The position numbers and the translations under genes are program-made. Shown piece after piece: positions 52,579 to 60,439 of a stretch of DNA of 64,000 nt. Positions within the stretch are counted from its first letter, which is position 1. Each line of letters begins with the position of its first letter. Source of the DNA: a virus. The stretch spans positions 62,001 to 126,000 of the IMG/VR virus record IMGVR_UViG_3300027709_000056; one strand, given 5' to 3'. The notes under the pieces are model-generated. The model saw only the letters and a list, made by a program, of their open reading frames with translations. It did not search any database and was not told the origin of the DNA.

Positions 52579-53107
52579 CCTCTAGTTTTTCATCTTTAGA
52601 GTATTGATCCCAGTTTGTAAATTTTTTTCGATCCATCAAGTCGTGTATTTGGTGTATCCAAACCCCAGGATTAGTTGCGTCAAAATTCTCATCATCAATT
52701 TTAATACAAGCATTATAGTTTAACTGATCAATGTTTGGTAATTTAACACTAATCTGTGAAATAAATCTTTCATAATCATTATACTCTTGTTGTACTACCC
52801 AATTGTGATATTTAATATCATAATCAAGAGTTACCCAAAATCCTTTGTCGAGCAATCCTAATATGCTCTCAGACCATAATTTAATTTCACCTGAATGATT
52901 TTGTATTAAGTCTACGTGAAAACTGTGATTAGCACCAAGATAGATATGTTCGTTACCTTGATGTTCTGCGTGTTTAAGAATATCATCTAAAGACTGTGGT
53001 CCAACAACAAATAATGTGTCCATATCAAATGCAGGAGTTTTTTCTACTTCAAATCCAGTAAAAAATTTTACATCGGATTCTGTACCACTGCTATAAACAC
53101 GTTTCAT
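52568..53107 (-). CDS. Conserved hypothetical marine T4-like phage protein, 179 aa
   Basis: Contains NEHIYLGANHSFHVDLIQN and GFWVTLDYDIKYHNWVV. I recognise it as a protein commonly found next to queD in marine T4-like phages; no activity known. Start forms a TAATG-type overlap with the upstream gene. Confidence 0.65.
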   Translation of the reverse strand: MKRVYSSGTESDVKFFTGFEVEKTPAFDMDTLFVVGPQSLDDILKHAEHQGNEHIYLGANHSFHVDLIQNHSGEIKLWSESILGLLDKGFWVTLDYDIKYHNWVVQQEYNDYERFISQISVKLPNIDQLNYNACIKIDDENFDATNPGVWIHQIHDLMDRKKFTNWDQYSKDEKLEVDK

Positions 53108-53424
53108 TATTTGTCATTCCCAGGATCTGTTTCGTCGCCATCAATTTGATCAATTGGTGCTTCACCTGTACCTTCATTCAGGACTTCCAAATTAGGTTTT
53201 TCTGTACAACCAACATGGACTAGTTCAACGTCCCATCCTTCTTTTAACATATCCCGGACAGCATCTAAGCCTCTTGATCGGATAGTATTTCCCCAATCTT
53301 CTACAAATTCAACACATTCGGGTTTAGTATCAAAATGTCTAGAAAGAACATTTACTATTTCGTCCCTTTCTACTCCACTTGGCTCTGTTAATGTAAATGC
53401 CAAAAGTAGCATAAAAGTTTTCAT
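53107..53424 (-). CDS. Hypothetical protein with possible signal segment, 105 aa
   Basis: MKTFMLLLAFTLTEPSG looks like a short hydrophobic leader; the rest is acidic with an extended C-terminal tail. It has its own sigma70 promoter. No family recognised. Confidence 0.5.
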   Translation of the reverse strand: MKTFMLLLAFTLTEPSGVERDEIVNVLSRHFDTKPECVEFVEDWGNTIRSRGLDAVRDMLKEGWDVELVHVGCTEKPNLEVLNEGTGEAPIDQIDGDETDPGNDK

Positions 53425-53467
53425 TGTTTTACCTCTTGTTTGCCTAAAAAAATACGATTACAATAAT

Positions 53468-53495
53468 AGTATAACACAATATACTTAAATGTCAA
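53468..53495 (-). promoter_or_regulatory. Sigma70 promoter
   Basis: On the - strand, TTGACA (53490-53495), 16-base spacer, TATACT (53468-53473), 44 bases before the 105-aa gene. Confidence 0.75.
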
Positions 53496-53686
53496 GCATC
53501 ATTGTTTTCTAATTGTGCCAATTCGTCTTTGACCTTAAGTTTCATTTTTTTGTGTCTCTTTATTATTGCCTTTGTTTCCCAATTTCTATTGCCTTTTTCA
53601 TCTCGTTCTTCTTCCATTTGTTCAACTTTTCTATGTAAGTAGTCGAACTCTTTTTTAAGTCGTACCGCTTTTTTACTTTTGCTCAT
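53492..53686 (-). CDS. Small charged coiled-coil-like protein, 64 aa
   Basis: Dense in Lys/Glu (LHRKVEQMEEERDEKGNR, RHKKMKLKVKDELAQLE), with a heptad-like pattern. It starts inside the end of dpdA by 14 bases. Function unknown. Confidence 0.5.
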   Translation of the reverse strand: MSKSKKAVRLKKEFDYLHRKVEQMEEERDEKGNRNWETKAIIKRHKKMKLKVKDELAQLENNDA

Positions 53687-55214
53687 ACTCCAGTTCCTCT
53701 AGTTTGTGCTCTTGTTCTTCAGTGAACTCGTCATCTTCAACTAGTGGCGTTGTACCATCGGATACATCAAATAGTGAATTAAACTGAGCACTTGCATTCA
53801 CAGTTCGTTTGCCTGTCATACCTCTAGTTCCTATCACTGAAATCCAAAATTTATTAAATTCTTCTATTACTGCCATTGCAGTATCTTTACTATCTGTTGC
53901 AAATATAGCCTCTATAATATCTCTAAAGTAAACTCTATCAAAACGTTCATCAACTAGCATTTTTGGAATAACATTATTATCATATTGTCTGTTTGCTTCT
54001 TGTACTGCATTAATATGATGCCAAACATTATGTCCCATTTGAATTGCATAACTAAATGAATCCCAACTAGTTCTACCTTCTTTACCTATCTTATTTAGGT
54101 CACCTGGCTTATAACAACATACATCTGAAACTTTTAATCCATCCGTTATAGGTGAATTTTCAAAGTTTTTAAATACACCATCTTGTAATACTGCATCTTT
54201 AAATGAACGAGTATCTGTAGCATACTTTTTATCATCTATACTCGGTACCATTCGGTACACCCATTTAGATCTATCTTCTGTTTCTGTTTGAATATAAACT
54301 TGTCCATTTGCAGTTGCTAAGAAAGGACTTGCACAATCAAATGTAACTGTAAAGTTTGGATTATGATATTTACGAACTGCTCGTTGTACGTCAGTTAGTA
54401 AGGCCGCCCATTCAAGTTTAGATGTACCTAAGAAGTGCATGAAGTCATGTTTACCTGTTTCTAATAGTCCATCAAAACGTAATGCTACAAGTCTTTTTAA
54501 TACTAGGTGTATGTCACACATATTTTGACCACCCATTGACCAACCTTTAAAATGATCGCTATATTTTTTAGGATCACAATAGTCTTTCATTTGCTGATAC
54601 CAATCTTCTGCATCAGCATGGTTTTCGCCTTGTAAAACATTTAAGAATTTACAATTACCATTTTGTTCTTTCATAAAGTAATCGTTATTAATGCGTGTAG
54701 CATTAACGGCATCTTGATAATTGTCAATTCCTGTTGCTTTTGCTCCTGCTGGAGAACGTGATACCCAAGCTGGAATATCTAAAATCATTCCATAGTCCAT
54801 ATACTCATCCATCCAAGCAAGAACTTGTTCACGTTTCTTTTTAGCTTTAGGACAGTTAGGATCTTTCCAATCGCCTTCCCAAACACCTTTACCAATTTGG
54901 AAACCACCTGAGTCACCAAGTAGCCAACTATTCTTACGATCCCTGTTTCGAATCATATCTTCTTTAGGTGAATGTTTGTTTATATCTAGTTCGGCGTGTC
55001 CCGCACTATATAGACTCCAATGATATTTGAATAAACCCTTTTGTGGGTTTAACCAGTTCATACTTTCTACATCGTTCGGGAAGTTTGATGGTACTCTAGT
55101 TTTTTCAACATACTCTGCGTGTCGTTGCTTTCCTATATAAGTTGCAAAGAAGCCACTTATTGCTGGAAGGAATATTGCATAATCCTTTTGTGCAGTTGTT
55201 AAGTCTGTATTCAT
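53673..55214 (-). CDS. dpdA: DpdA-like DNA 7-deazaguanine transglycosylase (TGT family), 513 aa
   Basis: D101-S-G-G-F-Q106 is the TGT catalytic Asp block. FLNVLQGENHADAEDWY, FKGWSMGGQ and TFDCASP (D293, candidate nucleophile) follow in family order. Length (~500) fits phage DpdA, which exchanges guanine in DNA for a 7-deazaguanine. tRNA TGT is an alternative but is shorter (~375) and carries a CxCx2Cx25H zinc site that I do not see here. Same operon as FTR1 and clamp genes. Confidence 0.8.
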   Translation of the reverse strand: MNTDLTTAQKDYAIFLPAISGFFATYIGKQRHAEYVEKTRVPSNFPNDVESMNWLNPQKGLFKYHWSLYSAGHAELDINKHSPKEDMIRNRDRKNSWLLGDSGGFQIGKGVWEGDWKDPNCPKAKKKREQVLAWMDEYMDYGMILDIPAWVSRSPAGAKATGIDNYQDAVNATRINNDYFMKEQNGNCKFLNVLQGENHADAEDWYQQMKDYCDPKKYSDHFKGWSMGGQNMCDIHLVLKRLVALRFDGLLETGKHDFMHFLGTSKLEWAALLTDVQRAVRKYHNPNFTVTFDCASPFLATANGQVYIQTETEDRSKWVYRMVPSIDDKKYATDTRSFKDAVLQDGVFKNFENSPITDGLKVSDVCCYKPGDLNKIGKEGRTSWDSFSYAIQMGHNVWHHINAVQEANRQYDNNVIPKMLVDERFDRVYFRDIIEAIFATDSKDTAMAVIEEFNKFWISVIGTRGMTGKRTVNASAQFNSLFDVSDGTTPLVEDDEFTEEQEHKLEELEYEQK

Positions 55215-55217
55215 TTG

Positions 55218-55760
55218 TTACCCCAAATGTTCAATTGCCTCATAGCCAAACCATAAAGCAAATATAAGAAACGTATATCTTGTAATTGAAAATAGTGTTT
55301 GTGTTTTAATGTGTTTTCTTATTAACGGAAAAGCACCAAATACTAATGCAATGGCAAGTCCTGCCCCTAACCATCCATCGCTTGTATTGTTTACTGATTG
55401 AAACATAAAAATAAATATTTCCATAAATTCTCTAGCAAAAATAAAGAATATTGTAAACATTCCTACAAGCAAACCTGTTTGTCCACTTTTAATATAGCTG
55501 ACGTGTTGTTTAATATGCGCCGCCATATTCTTACTATTAAAGAACAAATAAAACATTAATAAAGAAAGTAATGCATACATACCTACTTCGTATGCCTCTA
55601 ATGCTTCACCTAAAAAGATTCCAGATGCTAATCCTGTTAGTAATCCTATAAAAGCTGGTACATATACTTTCCAATTTAAACCTATAGCTGTAGAAACCAT
55701 GACAGTTAAAAACATCATTTCTAAAGCCTCACGCCCTACATAAACAAAACTTGCTAACAT
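55218..55760 (-). CDS. FTR1-type iron permease-like membrane protein, 180 aa
   Basis: Two motifs exactly 100 residues apart: R10-E-A-L-E14 and R110-E-F-M-E114, matching the REGLE/REXXE Fe(III) ligand motifs of FTR1/EfeU permeases. About six hydrophobic segments are visible. It is shorter than typical FTR1 (~270+), with no fused periplasmic domain. It would import iron, probably with an oxidase in the host. One-base overlap with the clamp gene, so it is not a contaminant. Confidence 0.75.
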   Translation of the reverse strand: MLASFVYVGREALEMMFLTVMVSTAIGLNWKVYVPAFIGLLTGLASGIFLGEALEAYEVGMYALLSLLMFYLFFNSKNMAAHIKQHVSYIKSGQTGLLVGMFTIFFIFAREFMEIFIFMFQSVNNTSDGWLGAGLAIALVFGAFPLIRKHIKTQTLFSITRYTFLIFALWFGYEAIEHLG

Positions 55761-56494
55761 TATTTGCTCTGTGCAGGTAAAATATAATTGTAATCAGTTA
55801 GTCCTGAATCTACACTGATTTGCATAGCCCCTTGATCTGAAATCTTCATAGTTAGTTTTCCATCAAGACTTAATATAGCTTGGACTTGTGCTACAGGCCA
55901 ACTCCACGAATGTTTTAATTCGGTTTCAATTCCTGTATGTTGAAATACAAATGATCCTGCGTGTGTTGAATGATCACCAAAGTAAAATACTAATGTATTG
56001 TTTTCTGTTTTAACTGTAAAAACAGTTTCTTCGGCGTGTGCGGCACTTTGTAATTTCATTCTGTTAATTGATGCCATTGTTGGTTCAAATTCAACTTCCC
56101 AAGTTGCACCTTTAAATTTAACAGACTTTAATTTTTCATTAATAATTTCGCTATTCATAAAACGATAATCATTTTGGAAATCTCCTGCTTCATTTTCAAA
56201 GTGAATATGTGTTGGAATAGTTACTCCGTTTCTATCTGCTTTTTCTACAGATAGTTTTGCATTTTTCTGATATTCAGGATTTTTTAAATGCAAAGCTAAC
56301 TTATCTAAGTTTGGCATACCAAATGTTTCTTTAAATTCTGAAACAGGATTTTTTGCTGTTGCTGTAAGAATTACAGAACGATCCTCAGCCATACTCTCAA
56401 TAGTAGTACTTTGATCGTCACCTGTAACCTTAACTAGATTTAAAAAGCCTAGCGAATGTGTATGGGCAACGATATCTTGTAAGATGTCTTTCAT
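55760..56494 (-). CDS. 45: Probable sliding clamp (T4 gp45-like), 244 aa
   Basis: The length is close to T4 gp45 (228). Alternating strands (FKETFGMPNLDKLALHL, FMNSEIINEKLKSVKF, NTLVFYFGDHSTHAGSF) follow the clamp pattern, and the tail (SGLTDYNYILPAQSK) ends in the usual beta edge. The identity is weak, so this rests on architecture plus position upstream of the replication operon. Transcribed from a sigma70 promoter. Confidence 0.55.
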   Translation of the reverse strand: MKDILQDIVAHTHSLGFLNLVKVTGDDQSTTIESMAEDRSVILTATAKNPVSEFKETFGMPNLDKLALHLKNPEYQKNAKLSVEKADRNGVTIPTHIHFENEAGDFQNDYRFMNSEIINEKLKSVKFKGATWEVEFEPTMASINRMKLQSAAHAEETVFTVKTENNTLVFYFGDHSTHAGSFVFQHTGIETELKHSWSWPVAQVQAILSLDGKLTMKISDQGAMQISVDSGLTDYNYILPAQSK

Positions 56495-56517
56495 ACGATT
56501 TTCTCCATTAAGTGTTT

Positions 56518-56546
56518 ATTATACGTGTCTTTTATTATAAAGTCAA
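56518..56546 (-). promoter_or_regulatory. Sigma70 promoter of the clamp-FTR1-dpdA operon
   Basis: On the - strand, TTGACT (56541-56546), 17-base spacer, TATAAT (56518-56523), followed by GGAGAA before the clamp ATG. Confidence 0.85.
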
Positions 56547-57313
56547 GCATTTTTTTGTAGTCCTCGCTCATTAAAATACTCAAATATATCGAGCGTAGGT
56601 TTCCAGCCAGACTTTTTTAATATTGAAATGTCTGCTTGATTATCAGTTCGTTCGTGTTTATCTCCGATTTTTAATTTAGGATATAAACCCAAATGGTCTG
56701 TAATATCTTTTAGTTTGTGTGATTTTCCTGTGCCCAAATCGATTACACCTGTTAATCGTTTGTCCATTAAATGAATTAGTGCGTCACAAATATCGCTAAC
56801 GTGGATAAAATCTCGTTTATGGTTGTTGTTTATAAAATCAATTTCTCGTCTTAGAAGTTTTGGTATAAACATATCTGGCCTAGGTTCTTGGTCTCCATTG
56901 TATATAGTCGTAAATCGCAGGCCTAAAGCTCTTCGTGGCGCAACACGTTCAATTGTATGTTTTGATAACGCATATGGATTTCTCCAAGGTTCTTTTGCAG
57001 TACTTGAACTTGCATATATAATTCTTGCTTTTGGAAATGCTTTAAATAATCTCTTTGATGCTAGTACATTATGTTCCCAATATTCTTTTGGGTGTGTAAG
57101 ACTTCTTCTGACACCGCTCTTTCCTGCTAAATGAAATATTACATCTACATCATAATCTAAATCACAATCTCTAAGATCTTGACCATCTAAAATATCAAGC
57201 GTATGAATTTCATGATCATATAACAATCTTATTCTTAATTCTGAGCCAACCATTCCTTGGCTACCAGTTATTAATATTTTTTTTGAATGACGATCACGCA
57301 CCATATTCTTCAT
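56543..57313 (-). CDS. NAD-dependent epimerase/dehydratase (extended SDR), 256 aa
   Basis: ILITGSQGMVGSELRIRLL is the Gly-rich NAD loop; IFHLAGKSGVRRSL, YASSSTAKEPWRNPYALSK (Y-x-x-x-K with Ser before it) are the catalytic tyrosine and lysine. These enzymes interconvert nucleotide sugars. Two ATGs nine bases apart are possible starts, overlapping the cytidylyltransferase gene. Product sugar unknown. Confidence 0.75.
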   Translation of the reverse strand: MKNMVRDRHSKKILITGSQGMVGSELRIRLLYDHEIHTLDILDGQDLRDCDLDYDVDVIFHLAGKSGVRRSLTHPKEYWEHNVLASKRLFKAFPKARIIYASSSTAKEPWRNPYALSKHTIERVAPRRALGLRFTTIYNGDQEPRPDMFIPKLLRREIDFINNNHKRDFIHVSDICDALIHLMDKRLTGVIDLGTGKSHKLKDITDHLGLYPKLKIGDKHERTDNQADISILKKSGWKPTLDIFEYFNERGLQKNA

Positions 57314-58250
57314 CTAATTTCGAAATGTCAAATGAGTTTTCAATATGACCTTTAGCTTTCCAATAGTCGCCGGCTCTTTCCCATTCAGCTTTAAAGTCAT
57401 TTACTACATCTAGATCTGATACGTCTTGACAATTTTTTTTATTAAGTAAACTTGTTTTAATATAAAGTTCTATTTGTGTATGTTTTAATAGCTTTATTAC
57501 ACCAAGTCTACGTTTATGTATACATTCGCCCCAATCTAATCCAGTAATAAGCCACTTACCATAATTTAATCCTTTATCATTAAATTCTTCTAACGTTGTT
57601 ATATGGTGTGTGTGTTCAACTGTGTTTATACTGTATAGTATAGGATGTAACGGTCTATCTTCACCGTGTCCGTCATATGTTGCAAAAACAATATGCGTTG
57701 GTGGACGTTTTGTAAAAAATTGTTGTAAACGATTATAAAGATTTACAGAGTTTGGACTATGCTTATTGGTCCAGTCGCCACCCCAACAATCTATTACAAT
57801 TGCACCATCAAATGCAATAGTTATACTTTTATTAAGAACATTGTTAGTAAGAACTCTTTGTCTTAAATCTGTACTAGAAAATCTATGATTACGTTTATTA
57901 TAATAATGTTCTATGCCTAAACGTTCGCCTACTTCTTTACCACTAAAGTTTTTACCTTCATATTCAACACCTAGTATACGTACATGAATACCATTCCTTA
58001 AATTAAGGATATCATCTATATCCCTTTCTTTAACATAAGGAATAATTTCATCAACATAACGTACACCTTTTAATTGCGTGTATCGTTCAACTATAGTTTG
58101 AACAGGTTTATTTTTTTCTGGTCTATCAATTGTTGGATCAACTTGTATTCCAGCAATAAGATAATCACATTGTTCTTTTGCTTCACGCAACATAGCAATA
58201 TGTCCTGCGTGTAGTAAATCAAATGTACTAAATGTTATACCAACTCTCAT
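57294..58250 (-). CDS. Cytidylyltransferase-like protein with unknown C-terminal domain, 318 aa
   Basis: ITFSTFDLLHAGHIAMLREAK (H-A-G-H) and HRFSSTDLRQRV are the nucleotidyltransferase signatures of the glycerol-3-phosphate cytidylyltransferase (TagD) type, over residues 1-135. Residues ~140-318 are another domain beginning ITIAFDGAIVIDCWGGDW, which I do not recognise and which may bind a nucleotide. It would activate a sugar or alditol phosphate as CDP-ester. Coupled to purC by ATGA. Confidence 0.7.
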   Translation of the reverse strand: MRVGITFSTFDLLHAGHIAMLREAKEQCDYLIAGIQVDPTIDRPEKNKPVQTIVERYTQLKGVRYVDEIIPYVKERDIDDILNLRNGIHVRILGVEYEGKNFSGKEVGERLGIEHYYNKRNHRFSSTDLRQRVLTNNVLNKSITIAFDGAIVIDCWGGDWTNKHSPNSVNLYNRLQQFFTKRPPTHIVFATYDGHGEDRPLHPILYSINTVEHTHHITTLEEFNDKGLNYGKWLITGLDWGECIHKRRLGVIKLLKHTQIELYIKTSLLNKKNCQDVSDLDVVNDFKAEWERAGDYWKAKGHIENSFDISKLDEEYGA

Positions 58251-59128
58251 TCTATAAACCTATTTGTTAGTTCTGTTACTAATTCATATTTGTTTGCAAC
58301 ATTAGATAAATCTTCGCCATCTCTAAAAGATTGTTTGTCTAATTGTTTGTTAGGATCACCATCTGGCCAAATACGCCAGCTATCATTGTCAACAACATCA
58401 GATAGTACTAAAAGATTGTCTTTAGTTCTCCATCCTAATTCAAATTTTATATCTACAAGATGTATATCAGAAATATTTCTCCAACTTCTTTCTATAGCTT
58501 CAAAGGCAGGAAGAACAATTTTAAAAATTGCACTATCTAATTCTCGATCGTTAAGTAAAATTCCAGTATTCATTAGAGGTTGACCCTGAATAGGATCTTT
58601 TGCAGAATACAATTCCCATCCGTTTCCAATTTTAATATATGGATCTGTATATACACCGTCGGCCCATTTACCTTCTACTAAATATTTTTCTCTAGCTTCA
58701 TTTTCATCCATCTGCATAGGTTCATGTACATTAGGTGGCATTACAACAGAATGTTTATGAAATATTTCCCATACAGGTTCTGCAAAGTTCCAAGGGCCAC
58801 CTGGTCTCGTTGCAAATCCTGGGTTGCGTTTTAAGTAACTGCCATAAGCATAACGTCTAACAACAAACTCAAGTGGCAACATATCGCATTCGTTGTGTAG
58901 CATTGTACTTGGGTCTGTTTGTTTAATAAAAGATGTAGGCACATCATTTTCTTCAAGCATTTTAAATACATTTGATGCTTGTTTTGTTTTTTGTATTCCT
59001 ATATCAGTAAGTTCTTCTTTTTGAGCGGCATCACCGCCTGTCAAAAAATCTTTTGCTATCATATTAACTGTAAAGGGTTCATCACCCTTTTGAATTAATT
59101 TTGTTTTACCTTCAATTAAGGTAGTCAT
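58247..59128 (-). CDS. purC: SAICAR synthetase PurC, 293 aa
   Basis: LIEGKTKLIQKG (start block), FVVRRYAYGSYLKRNPGF and IHLVDIKFELGW are the PurC signatures for ATP and CAIR binding. It makes SAICAR from CAIR and aspartate in purine synthesis, boosting nucleotide supply for replication. Overlaps the HemB-like gene by 17 bases. Confidence 0.85.
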   Translation of the reverse strand: MTTLIEGKTKLIQKGDEPFTVNMIAKDFLTGGDAAQKEELTDIGIQKTKQASNVFKMLEENDVPTSFIKQTDPSTMLHNECDMLPLEFVVRRYAYGSYLKRNPGFATRPGGPWNFAEPVWEIFHKHSVVMPPNVHEPMQMDENEAREKYLVEGKWADGVYTDPYIKIGNGWELYSAKDPIQGQPLMNTGILLNDRELDSAIFKIVLPAFEAIERSWRNISDIHLVDIKFELGWRTKDNLLVLSDVVDNDSWRIWPDGDPNKQLDKQSFRDGEDLSNVANKYELVTELTNRFIE

Positions 59129-59912
59129 TTAATTTTCTCGCTCCATAAGATATCATATAATCCGCACCAGCTCTTTTAAACACATGGTACGTTTCTACTA
59201 ATTGTTCAGGTGTATCTATACCTAAGTATTCACCTGAGGTTTGGAATGCACCACAGGCTTTTCCTGTGATTTGTTTTATAGGTTCTATTAAATCTATACT
59301 AGTCATACCTGGTTTAACCATTAATTCATTTGCACCATCATCTGCATATTTTGTTGAACGTATTATAGCACCAGTTCTATCAGAAACATCTAATTGATAA
59401 GGTCTTACTATACCTTTTTTTATTCCCATTACATTACGCCAACCACTATAAAAACTAGATCTAAATTTTGTACTATAACTCATTACAGGAATATCTGGGT
59501 TTTTATTTTTAATATTTTTAACAGTATTTGGTTGACAATCACTAGGAGCAATTGTGGCCCCAGAAGCATTGTATATTTCTACTGCTTGTTCTAATAATAG
59601 TTCGTCTGTTTTATCTTGATCACCTGTAACGCAACAATGTCCATCATATGTATATGCACATAAGCATATATCTACATTTAGTTTAATATCAAGTTTAGCA
59701 AGAGCTCGTGCGGTCTGTGATACTAAAACAAAGTTATCTTCTTCCTTTAATTTATAATCTGGAATATAAAATAGTAAAAATTCTTTAACTCCTAAATCAA
59801 TATCTTTCTTAACTCGTTCAATAGTATCTATATGACCAAAAACTTTGTTATCTTCACCTAGTCCTGACTCATGTGTAGTAGGACTAGAAAATAGTGTTTG
59901 TATTACTCTCAT
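59112..59912 (-). CDS. hemB: HemB-like porphobilinogen synthase (delta-aminolevulinate dehydratase), 266 aa
   Basis: DICLCAYTYDGHCC (81-94) has the zinc cysteines C83, C85 and C93; K149 (SYSTKF) and K200 (LMVKPGM) match the two catalytic Schiff-base lysines; FQTSGEY and KRAGADYMISYG complete the fold. The family joins two 5-aminolevulinate molecules to porphobilinogen for haem, chlorophyll and B12. It is ~55 residues shorter than usual, lacking the N-terminal arm that controls oligomer state. Encoded between dexA and purC with overlaps, so it is truly phage-borne. Substrate is inferred from family. Confidence 0.8.
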   Translation of the reverse strand: MRVIQTLFSSPTTHESGLGEDNKVFGHIDTIERVKKDIDLGVKEFLLFYIPDYKLKEEDNFVLVSQTARALAKLDIKLNVDICLCAYTYDGHCCVTGDQDKTDELLLEQAVEIYNASGATIAPSDCQPNTVKNIKNKNPDIPVMSYSTKFRSSFYSGWRNVMGIKKGIVRPYQLDVSDRTGAIIRSTKYADDGANELMVKPGMTSIDLIEPIKQITGKACGAFQTSGEYLGIDTPEQLVETYHVFKRAGADYMISYGARKLNDYLN

Positions 59913-60439
59913 CGTGTTATTCCGAAGTGTTTATACGTTTGCTGTACGCATTTAGCTTGATAGTAAGAGTCTGCTAAGGCGTTGTGTGCGTCGCTCTGTA
60001 TAGCTTTACGAGGGTCTTTAGGCATCATACTAAACAATGTACGGCTATCACGTATTTGCCAGAAGTTCCAAGGTACTGGTTTACCCAGTTGTTCATATAA
60101 GTGTTCTAACATACCAAAATCAAATAAAGGACCTTGACACCATAAGTAATCTAAACCAACACACCATTTATTTAGGCGTTTGGTTAATTCATTCAGGCCA
60201 ACTCTGTCTTCATCACCTAGAGCTTCATCTCTAATACTTGCTTTTTGTTTGCCCCACCAGTTTAATGTATCTTGATCGATTGTACGACCTAGTTCCGTTT
60301 GGTCGTCTACATTAATACGTAGGTATAATCCATCATGTGGATCAACGTCTGTATATGGATCAAACTTAATTGCTCCGAGTGTTAGTATAGCGGAATTAGG
60401 TTTAACTCCTAATGTTTCTAAGTCTATCATTCCGTGCAT
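59909..60439 (-). CDS. dexA: 3'-5' DEDDh exonuclease, T4 DexA-like, 176 aa
   Basis: GMIDLETLG (Exo I), GPLFDFGMLEHLY (Exo II) and HNALADSYYQA (Exo III, DEDDh type) identify a proofreading-type exonuclease. T4 DexA degrades 3' ends of single-stranded DNA. Coupled by ATGA to hemB and by one base to the polymerase. Confidence 0.8.
   Translation of the reverse strand: MHGMIDLETLGVKPNSAILTLGAIKFDPYTDVDPHDGLYLRINVDDQTELGRTIDQDTLNWWGKQKASIRDEALGDEDRVGLNELTKRLNKWCVGLDYLWCQGPLFDFGMLEHLYEQLGKPVPWNFWQIRDSRTLFSMMPKDPRKAIQSDAHNALADSYYQAKCVQQTYKHFGITR

Noticed and set aside
53673-55214. tRNA-guanine transglycosylase (Tgt) acting on tRNA
   Set aside because: The protein is far longer than Tgt and the usual C-terminal zinc site is not evident; DpdA fits better, though not proven.
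55218-59912. Host chromosome contamination to explain FTR1, PurC and HemB
   Set aside because: All three overlap clear phage replication genes on the same strand with phage-type couplings.
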